DNA from: Oscillospiraceae bacterium
Lineage (GTDB): Bacteria; Bacillota; Clostridia; Oscillospirales; Oscillospiraceae
Assembly (NCBI GenBank): GCA_017449185.1
Contig: JAFSJZ010000037.1
Span: 1-64,000, forward strand
Length of the DNA: 64,000 bases
Direction: 5' to 3'
Positions 43,448-54,515 of this stretch are shown piece by piece; position 1 is the stretch's first letter; every line of letters begins with the position of its first letter. A program made the position numbers and the translations under genes. The notes under the pieces are model-generated. The model made no database searches, was not told where the DNA came from, and saw nothing but the letters and a program-made list of their open reading frames with translations.

Positions 43448-46099
43448 ATGGCCAATCAAGCAAAGGGCACGAAAAAGAAAGCTGCGCCCAAAACGAAAAA
43501 GAGCACGACGCGTGCTCCGGCAAAGGAAAACGCGGCCGCCTCGCCGCCGCTGCGGCGCGAGATCGCGGGCATCGTTTTTCTGCTTCTTGCCATCGTGACG
43601 ATCGCCGGCTTCTTTACAAGCGAGGGCAGTGTGATAGACCGCATCTGCTCCTTCCTGAAAGGCCTTGTCGGAATGGGATACTACATTCTTATCCCCGCTT
43701 TTCTGATCGCCGCCTGGATCCTGATTTTCCATCACGGCCGGCCTGTGACCTTCCGCCTTTTCTCCGCACTGATGCTGCCGGTCATATTCGCCAATATCGC
43801 CAGCCTGATCTTTCCCAGCTCTTTGACACAATCCGACGGGCTGTGGGATTACCTCGTACAGATGTTCCGGGCCGGTCGGGCGCAGCAGAACGGCGGTGTT
43901 TTCGGCACTCTGGGCTCGCTGTTTCTCAAGATCGGCTTCCCGGGCTTCCTGACGATGATCCTGTTCGTCGTACTGTTTCTCCTTTTTGCCGTCAAAGCGA
44001 TCGATTTCGACCTGCTGGCTTCCTTTAAAAAGATGAAAGAGCGCGCAAGCGTGCCCTATGATCCGGAGGATTATGAAGAGGAAGAGACCGTCGTGCAGGA
44101 AAAGACGCCGGCCGCGGCGCGCAGCGCACGCTTGAACCGTGCCGCAGATCCGCGCACGGCAACTTCTGCCGCGCCGAAGATGCGTACATATTCCACCGAT
44201 CTGCCGATCGGGGAGGAAGGCGAGTCCCTGCCGCTCGGACAGCTTGAGGATCTGCCGGATCAGAGCTTCACAGCCAAGGGAACCAAAGCCCGCGTGCGCC
44301 GCAAGAACGCCGCCGAGGAAAAGGCGGAAGAGGAAAGCGGCGTCCCCGAGGGCAAAACGACGCTCGTCGGGCGGGATATCGGCGACAACTGGACGGAGTA
44401 TCGTGCCGACGGCAAACGCCCTGTGAGCGTCAAGGTCAGCCCGAGCGTGCCTGTTGCGGCCGAGATCTCCGATCCGCCGAAAAAGGAAAAGGCCCAAAAA
44501 GACGAGGTCGCGAAAGAAGCGGAGCGTCTTTCCCAGACCATCAAAGCGGATGCCGACGCGGCGGACGAGTACGTCTTCCCGCCGCTTGAACTGCTCAATC
44601 CCGGTGTGGTCGGCAGCTCCGACTCACGCGACGAGGTCAGCCTGAACCGCGAGCGGCTGGAGAATGCGATCCGCAGCTTCGGCATCAGTGCAAACGTGGT
44701 TGGCGTGATCCGCGGCCCCACGGTCACACGCTATGATTTTGAACTCGAGCAGGGCGTCAAGCTCTCGCGCGTGACGAATCTCGCGGGCGATCTCGCGCTG
44801 GCCCTCGGCGTGATCAACGTCCGTATTGCGCCGATTCCCGAAAAGATCTCGACTGTCGGCATCGAGGTGCCGAACAAGATCGTCTCGACGGTCTATCTGC
44901 GTACGATCCTGGAATCTCAGCGCTTCCAGGGCGCCAAGTCGAAGCTCTCCTTCGCCGTGGGCAAGGATATCGGCGGAGATTGCATCGTGGGCAATATCGC
45001 CAAGCTTCCCCATATGCTCATCGCCGGAACGACCGGCTCGGGCAAGTCTGTTTGCATGAACTCGCTGATCCTCTCGCTGCTGTACAAGGCGCGGCCGGAT
45101 GAGGTGAAGTTCATCATGATCGACCCGAAGATGGTCGAACTGGGCATTTACAGCGGCATTCCGCATATGCTCACGCCCGTCGTGACCGAGCCGAAAAAAG
45201 CCGCCGGCGCGCTGCAGTGGGCGGTCGTGGAGATGCTCAAACGCTATCGCCTCTTCTCCGAGGCGGGCGTGCGCGATATCGAGGGCTACAATCGGCACTG
45301 CGAGATCACGGGCGAGCCGACGCTCTCGCAGGTTGTTGTCGTGATCGACGAGCTGGCCGACCTCATGATGATCGCCGCCAAGGAGGTCGAGGAGAGTATC
45401 TGCCGCGTGGCACAGATGGGCCGCGCCGCGGGCATGCACCTCGTCGTGGCGACGCAGCGTCCCTCTGCGGACGTCATTACGGGCCTGATGAAGGCCAACA
45501 TCCCGTCGCGCATTGCTTTCGCGGTCTCGTCCGCGATGGAGAGCCGCATCATCATGGACCAGAGCGGCGCGGAAAAGCTTGTCGGCATGGGAGATATGCT
45601 CTATTCGCCGCTCGGCGCCGGCAAGCCCACGCGCGTTCAGGGCGCTTTTGTCTCTGACGAGGAGCGTGAGCGCGTGATCGAGTTCATCAAGGAAAACAAC
45701 CCCGCCGCCCGCCCGGAGAACAACGAGGAGATCGGCGAGTATATGTCGCGCGCCGAGCAGAGCAAGGACAGCGGCAAGGACAAGGGCCACGAGGAAGAGA
45801 CGTCCTCCGCCGCAGGCGATTATGACGAAATGCTGCCGCAGGCGGTCGAGGCGATCCTTGAGACGAAGCAGTGCTCCGTGTCCATGCTGCAGCGCCGCGT
45901 CAAGCTCGGATATTCCCGCGCAGCGCGCATCGTCGACCAGATGGAGGAGCTCGGCATCGTCGGCCCCTACGAGGGCGCCAAGCCGCGCAGCGTGCTGGTA
46001 GACCGCGAGGGTTGGAACGAGATCAAAGCGCAGATGGGCTTTTCGACAGACAGCGATCTGGCGCTTGCCGCCGAGATGAACGAGGACATGGACAACTGA
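43448..46099 (+). CDS. ftsK: DNA translocase FtsK/SpoIIIE
   Basis: Septum-bound ATPase that pumps DNA during division and into the forespore. 883 residues. A Lys/Ala-rich start leads to four membrane segments (about 38-185), a linker of about 250 residues and the motor domain (about 380-760), with Walker A AGTTGSGKSVCMNS (about 526-539), Walker B VVVIDELADLM and RMAFAVSS-like SRIAFAVSSAMESR. The C-terminal gamma winged helix (about 800-870, LQRRVKLGYSRAARIVDQME) reads chromosome polarity sequences. FtsK and SpoIIIE roles cannot be separated by sequence alone; if no second copy exists it would do both. Confidence 0.95.
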   Translation: MANQAKGTKKKAAPKTKKSTTRAPAKENAAASPPLRREIAGIVFLLLAIVTIAGFFTSEGSVIDRICSFLKGLVGMGYYILIPAFLIAAWILIFHHGRPVTFRLFSALMLPVIFANIASLIFPSSLTQSDGLWDYLVQMFRAGRAQQNGGVFGTLGSLFLKIGFPGFLTMILFVVLFLLFAVKAIDFDLLASFKKMKERASVPYDPEDYEEEETVVQEKTPAAARSARLNRAADPRTATSAAPKMRTYSTDLPIGEEGESLPLGQLEDLPDQSFTAKGTKARVRRKNAAEEKAEEESGVPEGKTTLVGRDIGDNWTEYRADGKRPVSVKVSPSVPVAAEISDPPKKEKAQKDEVAKEAERLSQTIKADADAADEYVFPPLELLNPGVVGSSDSRDEVSLNRERLENAIRSFGISANVVGVIRGPTVTRYDFELEQGVKLSRVTNLAGDLALALGVINVRIAPIPEKISTVGIEVPNKIVSTVYLRTILESQRFQGAKSKLSFAVGKDIGGDCIVGNIAKLPHMLIAGTTGSGKSVCMNSLILSLLYKARPDEVKFIMIDPKMVELGIYSGIPHMLTPVVTEPKKAAGALQWAVVEMLKRYRLFSEAGVRDIEGYNRHCEITGEPTLSQVVVVIDELADLMMIAAKEVEESICRVAQMGRAAGMHLVVATQRPSADVITGLMKANIPSRIAFAVSSAMESRIIMDQSGAEKLVGMGDMLYSPLGAGKPTRVQGAFVSDEERERVIEFIKENNPAARPENNEEIGEYMSRAEQSKDSGKDKGHEEETSSAAGDYDEMLPQAVEAILETKQCSVSMLQRRVKLGYSRAARIVDQMEELGIVGPYEGAKPRSVLVDREGWNEIKAQMGFSTDSDLALAAEMNEDMDN

Positions 46100-46132
46100 T
46101 AAAAAAGGGCGTTTTGAACACGCCCTTTTTTC
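46100..46132 (+). terminator. Terminator of ftsK
   Basis: AAAAAAGGGCGT-TTTGAAC-ACGCCCTTTTTT. Confidence 0.85.
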
Positions 46133-46150
46133 CTGTGAAAGAGGATAGCG

Positions 46151-46570
46151 ATGGATTTTTTCAAGCCGGAACTGAATGAGAGCGAGATCCGTCAGCTGAG
46201 CATGCTGGCGCTGGCCCATGTGGGCGACGCGGTGTTCGAGCTGATGACGCGCGCCTCGCTGTGCGCCGAGGGGCACGGCGCCGTGCAGGAGCTGCACCGC
46301 CTGACCACAGGGCGCGTCAACGCCGCGGCTCAGGCGAAAACAGCAGAGAAGCTGCTGCCGCTGCTTGACGAGGAGGAGCTGGCACTTTATCGCCGCGGGC
46401 GCAACGCGCACGTCAATTCTGTCCCGCACTCGGCGAACGTTGGAGATTATCACGCCGCGACGGGGCTGGAGGCGCTCTTCGGATGGCTGTATCTGAGAGG
46501 GAAGACCGAGCGTCTCAACGAGCTTTTTCAACTCGTACTCGCCGCCGAAGAAGACAAGGAGAAGGAATAA
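46151..46570 (+). CDS. mrnC: Mini-ribonuclease III
   Basis: RNase III catalytic domain without the double-stranded-RNA-binding domain; matures 23S rRNA ends. 139 residues. LALAHVGDAVFELMTRA (about 19-35) holds the first metal Asp, and SANVGDYHAATGLEALFGWL (95-114) the second acidic site. In many Firmicutes it follows cysS; here it sits behind ftsK and is coupled to rqcH, whose ATG overlaps its stop by one base. Confidence 0.93.
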   Translation: MDFFKPELNESEIRQLSMLALAHVGDAVFELMTRASLCAEGHGAVQELHRLTTGRVNAAAQAKTAEKLLPLLDEEELALYRRGRNAHVNSVPHSANVGDYHAATGLEALFGWLYLRGKTERLNELFQLVLAAEEDKEKE

Positions 46571-48288
46571 TGCCGCTTGACGCCGTAACGCTGCGCGGTT
46601 TGACGCGCGAGCTGCAGGCAGCAGCGCAGGGTGCGCGGATCGACCGGGTACAGCAGCCGGAAAAAGATGTGCTGCTGCTCACTCTTTATACGAGAGAGGG
46701 GAACCGCAGACTGCTGCTCAGCGCTTCCGTTTCCGGCGCACGCGTGCATTTTACCGAGGAGTGCTTCGAAAATCCGACAGAACCTCCCATGTTCTGCATG
46801 CTGCTGCGCAAGCATCTTGTCGGCGCGCGGATCACTGCGATCGAGCAGCCGGAGATGGAGCGCATGCTCCTCTTGACGCTCAAGACGCGCGACGAGATGG
46901 GCGACGAGAGCGAAAAAAAGCTTGCAGTTGAACTCATCGGCCGCAGCGCCAACATCGTGCTGATCGGCGCTGACGGGCGCATCATTGACTGTCTGCGCCG
47001 CATGGAATACGGCGGAGAGGGGCGGGGGATGCTGCCGGGCTTGATTTACCGTTTCCCGCCGCAGCAGGATAAGACGCCGTTTTTCTCCTGTTCTCCCGAG
47101 GAACTCAGCGTAAAGCTGCGTACGATCGATAACGGCGCGGAGCTCGACAAAGAGTTGATGAGCCGTTTTTCCGGGCTCTCGCCGCTGATCTGCCGCGAGC
47201 TTGCCTACCGCAGCCGCGGAGATCGCGCGCTGCTTGCGGAACATGTGCTCGCACTTCGCGAGACGGTCGAGGCAGGGGAGCTTGTCCCCACGCTCATCAG
47301 TCTCGACGGTACGGCGCGGGATTTCAGTTTTATGGCTATCAACCAGTATGGTCCGGAGGCGCAGAACGAACGCTTTGAGAACTTTTCCGATATGCTCGAC
47401 GCCTTTTTTGCGCGGCGAGACCGCGAGGAGAGCCGCCGCAGACGCTCCCGCGAGCTGCTGCGCTCCGTACGATCGGCCCACGAGAGGATCGAGCGCAAGC
47501 TAGCCGTGCAGCGCAAAGAGCTTGCCGATACGGCCGGCCGCGAGGAGATTCGGCAGAGGGCTGAGCTGATCACAGCCAATATTTACCGCATGAAGAAGGG
47601 ACAGAGCGAGATTTCCTGTGAGAATTACTTCGAAGAAGGCTGCCCGGAGATCCGCATCGAAATCGATCCGCTGAAATCGCCGCAGCAGAATGCAGCAGCA
47701 ATGTATAAGGAGTTTTCCCGGCAGAAAGCTGCAGAAGAGCACCTGAGCGTTCTGATCGCCGAGGGAGAGCGGCAGAGCGAGTACCTCTCGACCGTGCTCG
47801 ACGAGATCGCGCGCGCCGAGACGGAGCGCGACCTCGGAGATATCCGCCGTGAACTGACCGAGACGGGCTATCTGAAAAAACAGCGCGGCGCAAAGACCGA
47901 CCGCGGCCGCCCGCAGGCTCCGCTCCGCTTTCTTTCCTCGGACGGGTTCGAGATCCTCGTAGGACGCAGCAATATCCAAAACGACGAGCTGACCTTTAAG
48001 ATCGCCCGCCGCACCGACCTCTGGCTGCACGTCCAGAAACTGCACGGCAGCCATGTGATCCTGCGCACGGACGGCCTCGATCCGCCAGAGAGAACGGTCG
48101 GGGAAGCCGCCTCGCTGGCCGCATACTACTCGCAGGGCCGGGAGGCCGGCAGAGTGCCGGTTGACATAACACAAGTGCGCCATGTTCGAAAGCCCTCAGG
48201 TTCTCTTCCCGGCGCGGTGCTGTACACGGACTACCGCACGATCCAGGCAGAGCCGAGCGAGAAACTCGCGGAAAAACTGAAAAAATAA
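46570..48288 (+). CDS. rqcH: RqcH, ribosome quality-control NFACT protein
   Basis: Binds obstructed 50S subunits and recruits tRNA-Ala to add C-terminal alanine tails marking stalled peptides for degradation. 572 residues. An NFACT-N domain has the conserved acidic-Arg pair at Glu97-Arg98 (Asp-Arg in Bacillus RqcH), then helix-hairpin-helix, a long coiled coil (about 280-430) and the C-terminal NFACT-R domain (about 460-550) with GRSNIQNDELTFKIA and DLWLHVQKLHGSHVIL. It was formerly called fibronectin-binding protein FbpA. ATG 46570 is coupled to mrnC by TAATG. Confidence 0.93.
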   Translation: MPLDAVTLRGLTRELQAAAQGARIDRVQQPEKDVLLLTLYTREGNRRLLLSASVSGARVHFTEECFENPTEPPMFCMLLRKHLVGARITAIEQPEMERMLLLTLKTRDEMGDESEKKLAVELIGRSANIVLIGADGRIIDCLRRMEYGGEGRGMLPGLIYRFPPQQDKTPFFSCSPEELSVKLRTIDNGAELDKELMSRFSGLSPLICRELAYRSRGDRALLAEHVLALRETVEAGELVPTLISLDGTARDFSFMAINQYGPEAQNERFENFSDMLDAFFARRDREESRRRRSRELLRSVRSAHERIERKLAVQRKELADTAGREEIRQRAELITANIYRMKKGQSEISCENYFEEGCPEIRIEIDPLKSPQQNAAAMYKEFSRQKAAEEHLSVLIAEGERQSEYLSTVLDEIARAETERDLGDIRRELTETGYLKKQRGAKTDRGRPQAPLRFLSSDGFEILVGRSNIQNDELTFKIARRTDLWLHVQKLHGSHVILRTDGLDPPERTVGEAASLAAYYSQGREAGRVPVDITQVRHVRKPSGSLPGAVLYTDYRTIQAEPSEKLAEKLKK

Positions 48289-48314
48289 AAAGCCATCGAC
48301 TGATGGCTTTTTTT
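48287..48314. terminator. Terminator between rqcH and the convergent small gene
   Basis: AAAAAGCCATC-GAC-TGATGGCTTTTTTT, usable on both strands and overlapping the end of the minus-strand gene. Confidence 0.85.
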
Positions 48315-48708
48315 ATCGAAAGCTCGCTTTCTTTCCGCCGGGGGGCGGGATGTATCCGACGGCCATATTCGGCGCGCGCTCGCTGAGTTTTTCAAGCGCC
48401 TCGTCGGCCTCGGGCTCCTTGTTAAAGATCAGGTTGGCGAACTCTTTTCCGTCGTGCACAAGGATGAGCCGATAATAGTAGATCGGAGGGCTGTCGTCGG
48501 GCTGGGTCTCGCTGATGCGGATGAAGGCGCGCTCGATATAGTCATAGGGGACGTAGTATTTCACGCCGAGATCGCGGTAATAGAAGCACAGTTCGCCGAA
48601 ACGCACCCGGCCGACGGCCGGGGCGTTTTTGTAATCCTCAACGTGCGCCTCGTCGCGGATATATTTTTTATCCGGGCCGCGGAGTCTGATGCCGCCTAAT
48701 CCGAACAT
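48313..48708 (-). CDS. Small conserved protein, paralogue of 33985-34347
   Basis: 131 residues, unknown function. Shares with the 120-residue protein at 33985-34347 the blocks CFYYRDLGVKYYVPYDYIER, AFIRI, YYRLILVHDGKEF and SERAPNMAVGY. A glycine-rich start (MFGLGGIRLRG) and a basic end differ. GGGAG seven bases before the ATG supports the start. It overlaps the PAP2 gene by 13 bases, so the two are cotranscribed; a wall or membrane link is possible but unproven. Confidence 0.72.
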   Translation of the reverse strand: MFGLGGIRLRGPDKKYIRDEAHVEDYKNAPAVGRVRFGELCFYYRDLGVKYYVPYDYIERAFIRISETQPDDSPPIYYYRLILVHDGKEFANLIFNKEPEADEALEKLSERAPNMAVGYIPPPGGKKASFR

Positions 48709-49337
48709 TCGTGTGCTCCCTTCTTCCGCTTGATGAAGTCAAGATCGTACCATTTTCCGGGCAGCTTTGCGGCGATGATCACGGCGGTGCAGCCCGCGAG
48801 CGTGCCGACGAGGAAGCCGGCCAGCACGTCGGAGGGGTAATGGACGCACAGGTAGATCCGCGCGATGCCCATCAAAACGCCAAAGAGCAGCGCCGTCCAG
48901 CTCACGCGTTTTTTCCCGATCAGAAACACGGGCGTACAGGCGCCGAAGGCCGCGGTCGTGTGTCCGGAGGGAAAGCTCTTGTCGCTCTCGGTGTGCATGC
49001 CGACGAGCTGCCAAAACTGATAATAGATGCTGCTCTCGTCCGTATAAGGCCTTGCCCGCGCGATGAGTACCTTGAGACAGCAGTTTGTCACCAGCGCGCC
49101 GAGCAGAAGGCCGAGGCACATGGCCGTGCCGAAGCGGCGGGTGGGCTTATGGAAGGCCAGCAGCAGGGACAGCACGATGAGAAACGCGCCGCCCTTACCG
49201 AGAATGGAGACAAACTCGAAAAACGGGGTGAAAAAGCCGCCGCCGATATCGTAGAGTTGATGCACGGCCGTGGTCACAGAGGCGTCGAAGCCTGCGAACA
49301 CGCTGTTGATCCAAAGCGCCGAAGCGGTTTCCGTCAT
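48696..49337 (-). CDS. PAP2-family membrane phosphatase
   Basis: 213 residues with about five membrane segments. The acid-phosphatase signature is complete: KVLIARARP (about 89-97), FPSGHTTA (about 122-129) and RIYLCVHYPSDVLAG (about 160-174). Such proteins dephosphorylate undecaprenyl-PP, phosphatidic acid or similar lipid phosphates at the outer membrane face. The start at 49337 is the first Met of the family's N-terminal region; the frame stays open far upstream but that part is antisense to uvrB and not coding. AAAGGA lies about 12 bases upstream, rather far. Confidence 0.88.
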   Translation of the reverse strand: MTETASALWINSVFAGFDASVTTAVHQLYDIGGGFFTPFFEFVSILGKGGAFLIVLSLLLAFHKPTRRFGTAMCLGLLLGALVTNCCLKVLIARARPYTDESSIYYQFWQLVGMHTESDKSFPSGHTTAAFGACTPVFLIGKKRVSWTALLFGVLMGIARIYLCVHYPSDVLAGFLVGTLAGCTAVIIAAKLPGKWYDLDFIKRKKGAHECSD

Positions 49338-49452
49338 GGCAGGGAAGTGTCCTTTCTGTATTTTCTGTATATTATCACAGAGGGGGCGCATCTGTCTATA
49401 AAAAACGCGCGAGGGAGGATCCTTCAAGGCGAAAAGAATTGAGTATCTGTTG

Positions 49453-49481
49453 TTGAGAAATCCTCCCATTCGTGATAAAAT
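49453..49481 (+). promoter_or_regulatory. uvrB operon promoter
   Basis: TTGAGA (49453-49458), 17 bases, TAAAAT (49476-49481). I see no LexA box between it and the start. Confidence 0.6.
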
Positions 49482-49517
49482 CAAATAATAAATTGTTTTG
49501 TGCTTGGCGGAGAGATC

Positions 49518-51491
<1,974 letters not shown>

Positions 51492-51499
51492 GGAAAAGC

Positions 51500-54055
51500 A
51501 TGAATTTGATGATCCTGGACGGAAACAGCATCGTCAACCGCGCCTTCTACGGGGTGCGGCCGCTCACTGCGCCCGACGGCACGCCGGCGAATGCGGTCTA
51601 CGGTTTTCTGGCGATTCTGCGTCGTCTGATCGACGAACTGAAGCCCGAGGCGCTCTGCGTCGCCTTCGACCGGAAGGAGCCGACCTTCCGCCACCGCGCC
51701 TGGGAAGGCTACAAAGCCCAGCGCAAGCCGATGCCGGAGGAGCTGGCCGCGCAGATGCCCGTTCTGAAGGACGTATTGGATGCGATGGGGATCCGGCGCT
51801 ATGAATTACCCGGATACGAGGCCGACGATATCCTCGGTACGGCGGCCTCCGTCTGCGAAAAACGCGGCTGGAACTGCACGGTCGTCACCGGAGACAAGGA
51901 CTCTCTGCAGCTTATTTCCGATCAAACCACGGTCTGCAACGTCAAGACCGCGAAAGGACAGACAGAGACGATCCTGTACAGCCCTGCGCGCTTTGCTGAG
52001 GAATACGGCTTTTCGCCTGAAAAGATGATCGATCTCAAAGCGCTGATGGGCGACAGCTCCGACAACATTCCGGGCGTGCCGGGGATCGGTGAGAAAACGG
52101 CGATGGAGTTGGTGCGGAAATACGGCTCAATCGAGGAGATTTACGCCGCGCTTCCGTCTCTGGAAATCAAGGAAGGCGTGCGCAAAAAGCTCTCCGACGG
52201 TGAAGAGAGCGCAAGATTTTCTTTCTGGCTTGCCACGATCTTCCGCGAGGTGCCGATGGATTTCACACCGGAAGACAACCTTTGGAACGAGAACTACACG
52301 GCCGCACTCTATCCGCTCTTCAAACGGCTCGGCTTCAATAAGTTTATCGAAAAATGGAACGTCGCGCCCGATGAAAACACAGTCTCTCAGGAAAGCGACC
52401 GCGAGAGCATGGAGCGCGTCGAACTGTCCTCCGAAGAGGAAGCGCGTGCGTTTTGCCGTTCGCTCGAAGGGAAAGATCTTCTTGCGCTCGTACCGGTCGA
52501 CGGCCTCGAGAGCGTGGAGATCTGCGACGGCGAAAAGGTCTTCGCCGTGTCCTTCCTCTCCTGCGGAGACGGCTACAACGAGATCCTGCGCCGCGTGGTC
52601 AAAACCAAGCTCATTTCGCACAACGTCAAGGATCTGATGCGTCTGCTGCTGGGCGAGGGCTTGGACGTCGACGGTTTTGTGTTTGACACGGCGCTCGCCG
52701 GCTATCTGTTGGATGCGACGGATGGGGACTATTCGCTTGAACGGCTCAGCGCGCGCTATCTCGGCTGTGAGCGCGCCGGAACGGAAGCAATTTGGTTTCT
52801 CTATGAGCCGATGAATCATAAGCTTGAAGAGCTCGGCATGGAAAAGCTGTATTACACGGCCGAGCTGCCGCTCTGCCGGGTGCTTGCGGAGATGGAACGG
52901 GCAGGCTTTCTCGTCGATCGCCGGGCGCTGTATGAGTTCGGCGAGAGCCTCAACGAGCAGATCGCCGCACTGCAGCAAAGCATCTGGACACACGCAGGGC
53001 ATGAGTTCAACATCAACTCACCCAAACAGCTCGGCGAGGTGCTTTTTGACGAGCTGATGCTGCCCTCCGGCAAAAAGACCAAGACCGGATGGAGCACGAA
53101 CGCCGATGTCCTGGAAAAGCTTGTCGGCAAGCATGAGATCGTTTCGGACATCCTTGACTACCGTATGCTGACCAAGCTCAAATCGACCTATGCCGAGGGC
53201 CTGCTGAAGGTCATCGCGCCGGACGGACGCATCCACACCAGCTTCCAGATGACCGTCACGGCCACGGGGCGTCTGTCTTCCACAGAGCCGAATCTGCAGA
53301 ACATCCCCATCCGCAAGTCGCTCGGCGCCGCCCTCCGGCGGATGTTCGTCGCCGCCCCGGGGAACGTGCTCGTCGACGCCGACTACAGTCAGATCGAGCT
53401 CAGGCTGCTCGCGCACATCTCCGGGGACGAGACGATGCGCGAGGCTTTCCTCAGCGGAGAGGATTTTCATGCTGTCACGGCCTCCAAGGTCTTCAATGTG
53501 CCGCTGGAAGAGGTGACGCCCACGCTGCGCAGCCGCGCCAAGGCGGTCAACTTCGGCATCGTGTACGGCATCTCCGCTTTTTCGCTGGCGCAGGACATCC
53601 ACGTCCGGCCCTACGAGGCCAAGGAATATATGGAGGCCTATCTTGAGAAGTACCACGGCGTGCGAGACTATATGAAGCGCGTTGTGGAGCAGGCCAGGGC
53701 AGACGGCTACGTATCCACGCTCTTCGGACGCAGGAGAGAACTGCCGGAGCTCAAGAGCAGCAACTTCAATACCCGGGCTTTCGGCGAGCGTGTGGCACTG
53801 AACATGCCCATCCAGGGCACGGCGGCGGACGTGATCAAGCTGGCGATGGTAAACGTCGCTTCAAGGCTCCGCAGGGAAGGATTGAAGGCCCGACTGATCC
53901 TGCAGGTGCACGACGAGCTGATCGCCGAATGCCCCCGGGAGGAGGCCGATCGCGTCAAAGACATTCTGCGCGAGGAGATGGAGGGAGCGGTAAGCTTTTC
54001 CGTACCGCTGACCTGCGAGGCCAAGGCGGGCCGGAACTGGGCGGAGGCGCATTGA
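51500..54055 (+). CDS. polA: DNA polymerase I
   Basis: Gap-filling and RNA-primer-removing polymerase. 851 residues. The 5'-3' exonuclease domain (1-290) shows LDGNSIVNRAFYG, AFDRKEPTFRH and MGDSSDNIPGVPGIGEKTA. The middle 3'-5' exonuclease-like domain (about 300-460) lacks the D-x-E pair (LALVPVDGLE at that place), so proofreading is probably lost, as in many Firmicutes. The Pol domain has DADYSQIELRLLAHIS (motif A), RSRAKAVNFGIVYGIS (motif B) and LQVHDELIAE (motif C). ATG 51500 follows AGGA; a GTG at 51488 overlapping the uvrB stop is less likely. Confidence 0.96.
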   Translation: MNLMILDGNSIVNRAFYGVRPLTAPDGTPANAVYGFLAILRRLIDELKPEALCVAFDRKEPTFRHRAWEGYKAQRKPMPEELAAQMPVLKDVLDAMGIRRYELPGYEADDILGTAASVCEKRGWNCTVVTGDKDSLQLISDQTTVCNVKTAKGQTETILYSPARFAEEYGFSPEKMIDLKALMGDSSDNIPGVPGIGEKTAMELVRKYGSIEEIYAALPSLEIKEGVRKKLSDGEESARFSFWLATIFREVPMDFTPEDNLWNENYTAALYPLFKRLGFNKFIEKWNVAPDENTVSQESDRESMERVELSSEEEARAFCRSLEGKDLLALVPVDGLESVEICDGEKVFAVSFLSCGDGYNEILRRVVKTKLISHNVKDLMRLLLGEGLDVDGFVFDTALAGYLLDATDGDYSLERLSARYLGCERAGTEAIWFLYEPMNHKLEELGMEKLYYTAELPLCRVLAEMERAGFLVDRRALYEFGESLNEQIAALQQSIWTHAGHEFNINSPKQLGEVLFDELMLPSGKKTKTGWSTNADVLEKLVGKHEIVSDILDYRMLTKLKSTYAEGLLKVIAPDGRIHTSFQMTVTATGRLSSTEPNLQNIPIRKSLGAALRRMFVAAPGNVLVDADYSQIELRLLAHISGDETMREAFLSGEDFHAVTASKVFNVPLEEVTPTLRSRAKAVNFGIVYGISAFSLAQDIHVRPYEAKEYMEAYLEKYHGVRDYMKRVVEQARADGYVSTLFGRRRELPELKSSNFNTRAFGERVALNMPIQGTAADVIKLAMVNVASRLRREGLKARLILQVHDELIAECPREEADRVKDILREEMEGAVSFSVPLTCEAKAGRNWAEAH

Positions 54056-54056
54056 G

Positions 54057-54515
54057 ATGGACTGTCAGATCAGAGACGCCGTATCCGACGATCTGGACGC
54101 ACTGAAGTGTCTGGAAGAGGCCTGCTTTTCGCTTCCGTGGACGCGCGAGCAGCTGCAGAGCGAGCTTCCCGACGAGAGGCATGAATTTCTTGTCGCGGAA
54201 GAGAACGGAAAAGTGCTCGGCTATATCGGGATGATGACGGTGCTGGACGAGGGCTATATCTCCAATGTGGCTGTCGCGCCGGATGCGCGGCGACGCGGGA
54301 TCGGCCGCGCGCTGGTGCGAGAAATGCTCGGACGCGCCGCGAGGCGCGAGCTCGCCTTTGTCACGCTGGAGGTGCGGGAGCACAATGAGAGCGCGATCGC
54401 TCTTTATGCCGGCGAGGGCTTCCTTCCCGTCGGCGTCAGGCGCGGTTATTACGAAAAACCGAAAGAGGACGCGATCTTGATGACCTATCTGTTCATTGAG
54501 GATGAAGATATATGA
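54057..54515 (+). CDS. rimI: Ribosomal protein S18-alanine N-acetyltransferase
   Basis: GNAT acetyltransferase of 152 residues. Acetyl-CoA loop VAPDARRRGIGRALVREML (about 72-90), preceded by GYISNVAV and followed by LEVREHNESAIALYAGEGF, the RimI signature. It ends with a 4-base overlap into tsaD, the common rimI-tsaD pairing; tsaB and tsaE are not adjacent. Acetylation of S18 is inferred from the family. Confidence 0.9.
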   Translation: MDCQIRDAVSDDLDALKCLEEACFSLPWTREQLQSELPDERHEFLVAEENGKVLGYIGMMTVLDEGYISNVAVAPDARRRGIGRALVREMLGRAARRELAFVTLEVREHNESAIALYAGEGFLPVGVRRGYYEKPKEDAILMTYLFIEDEDI

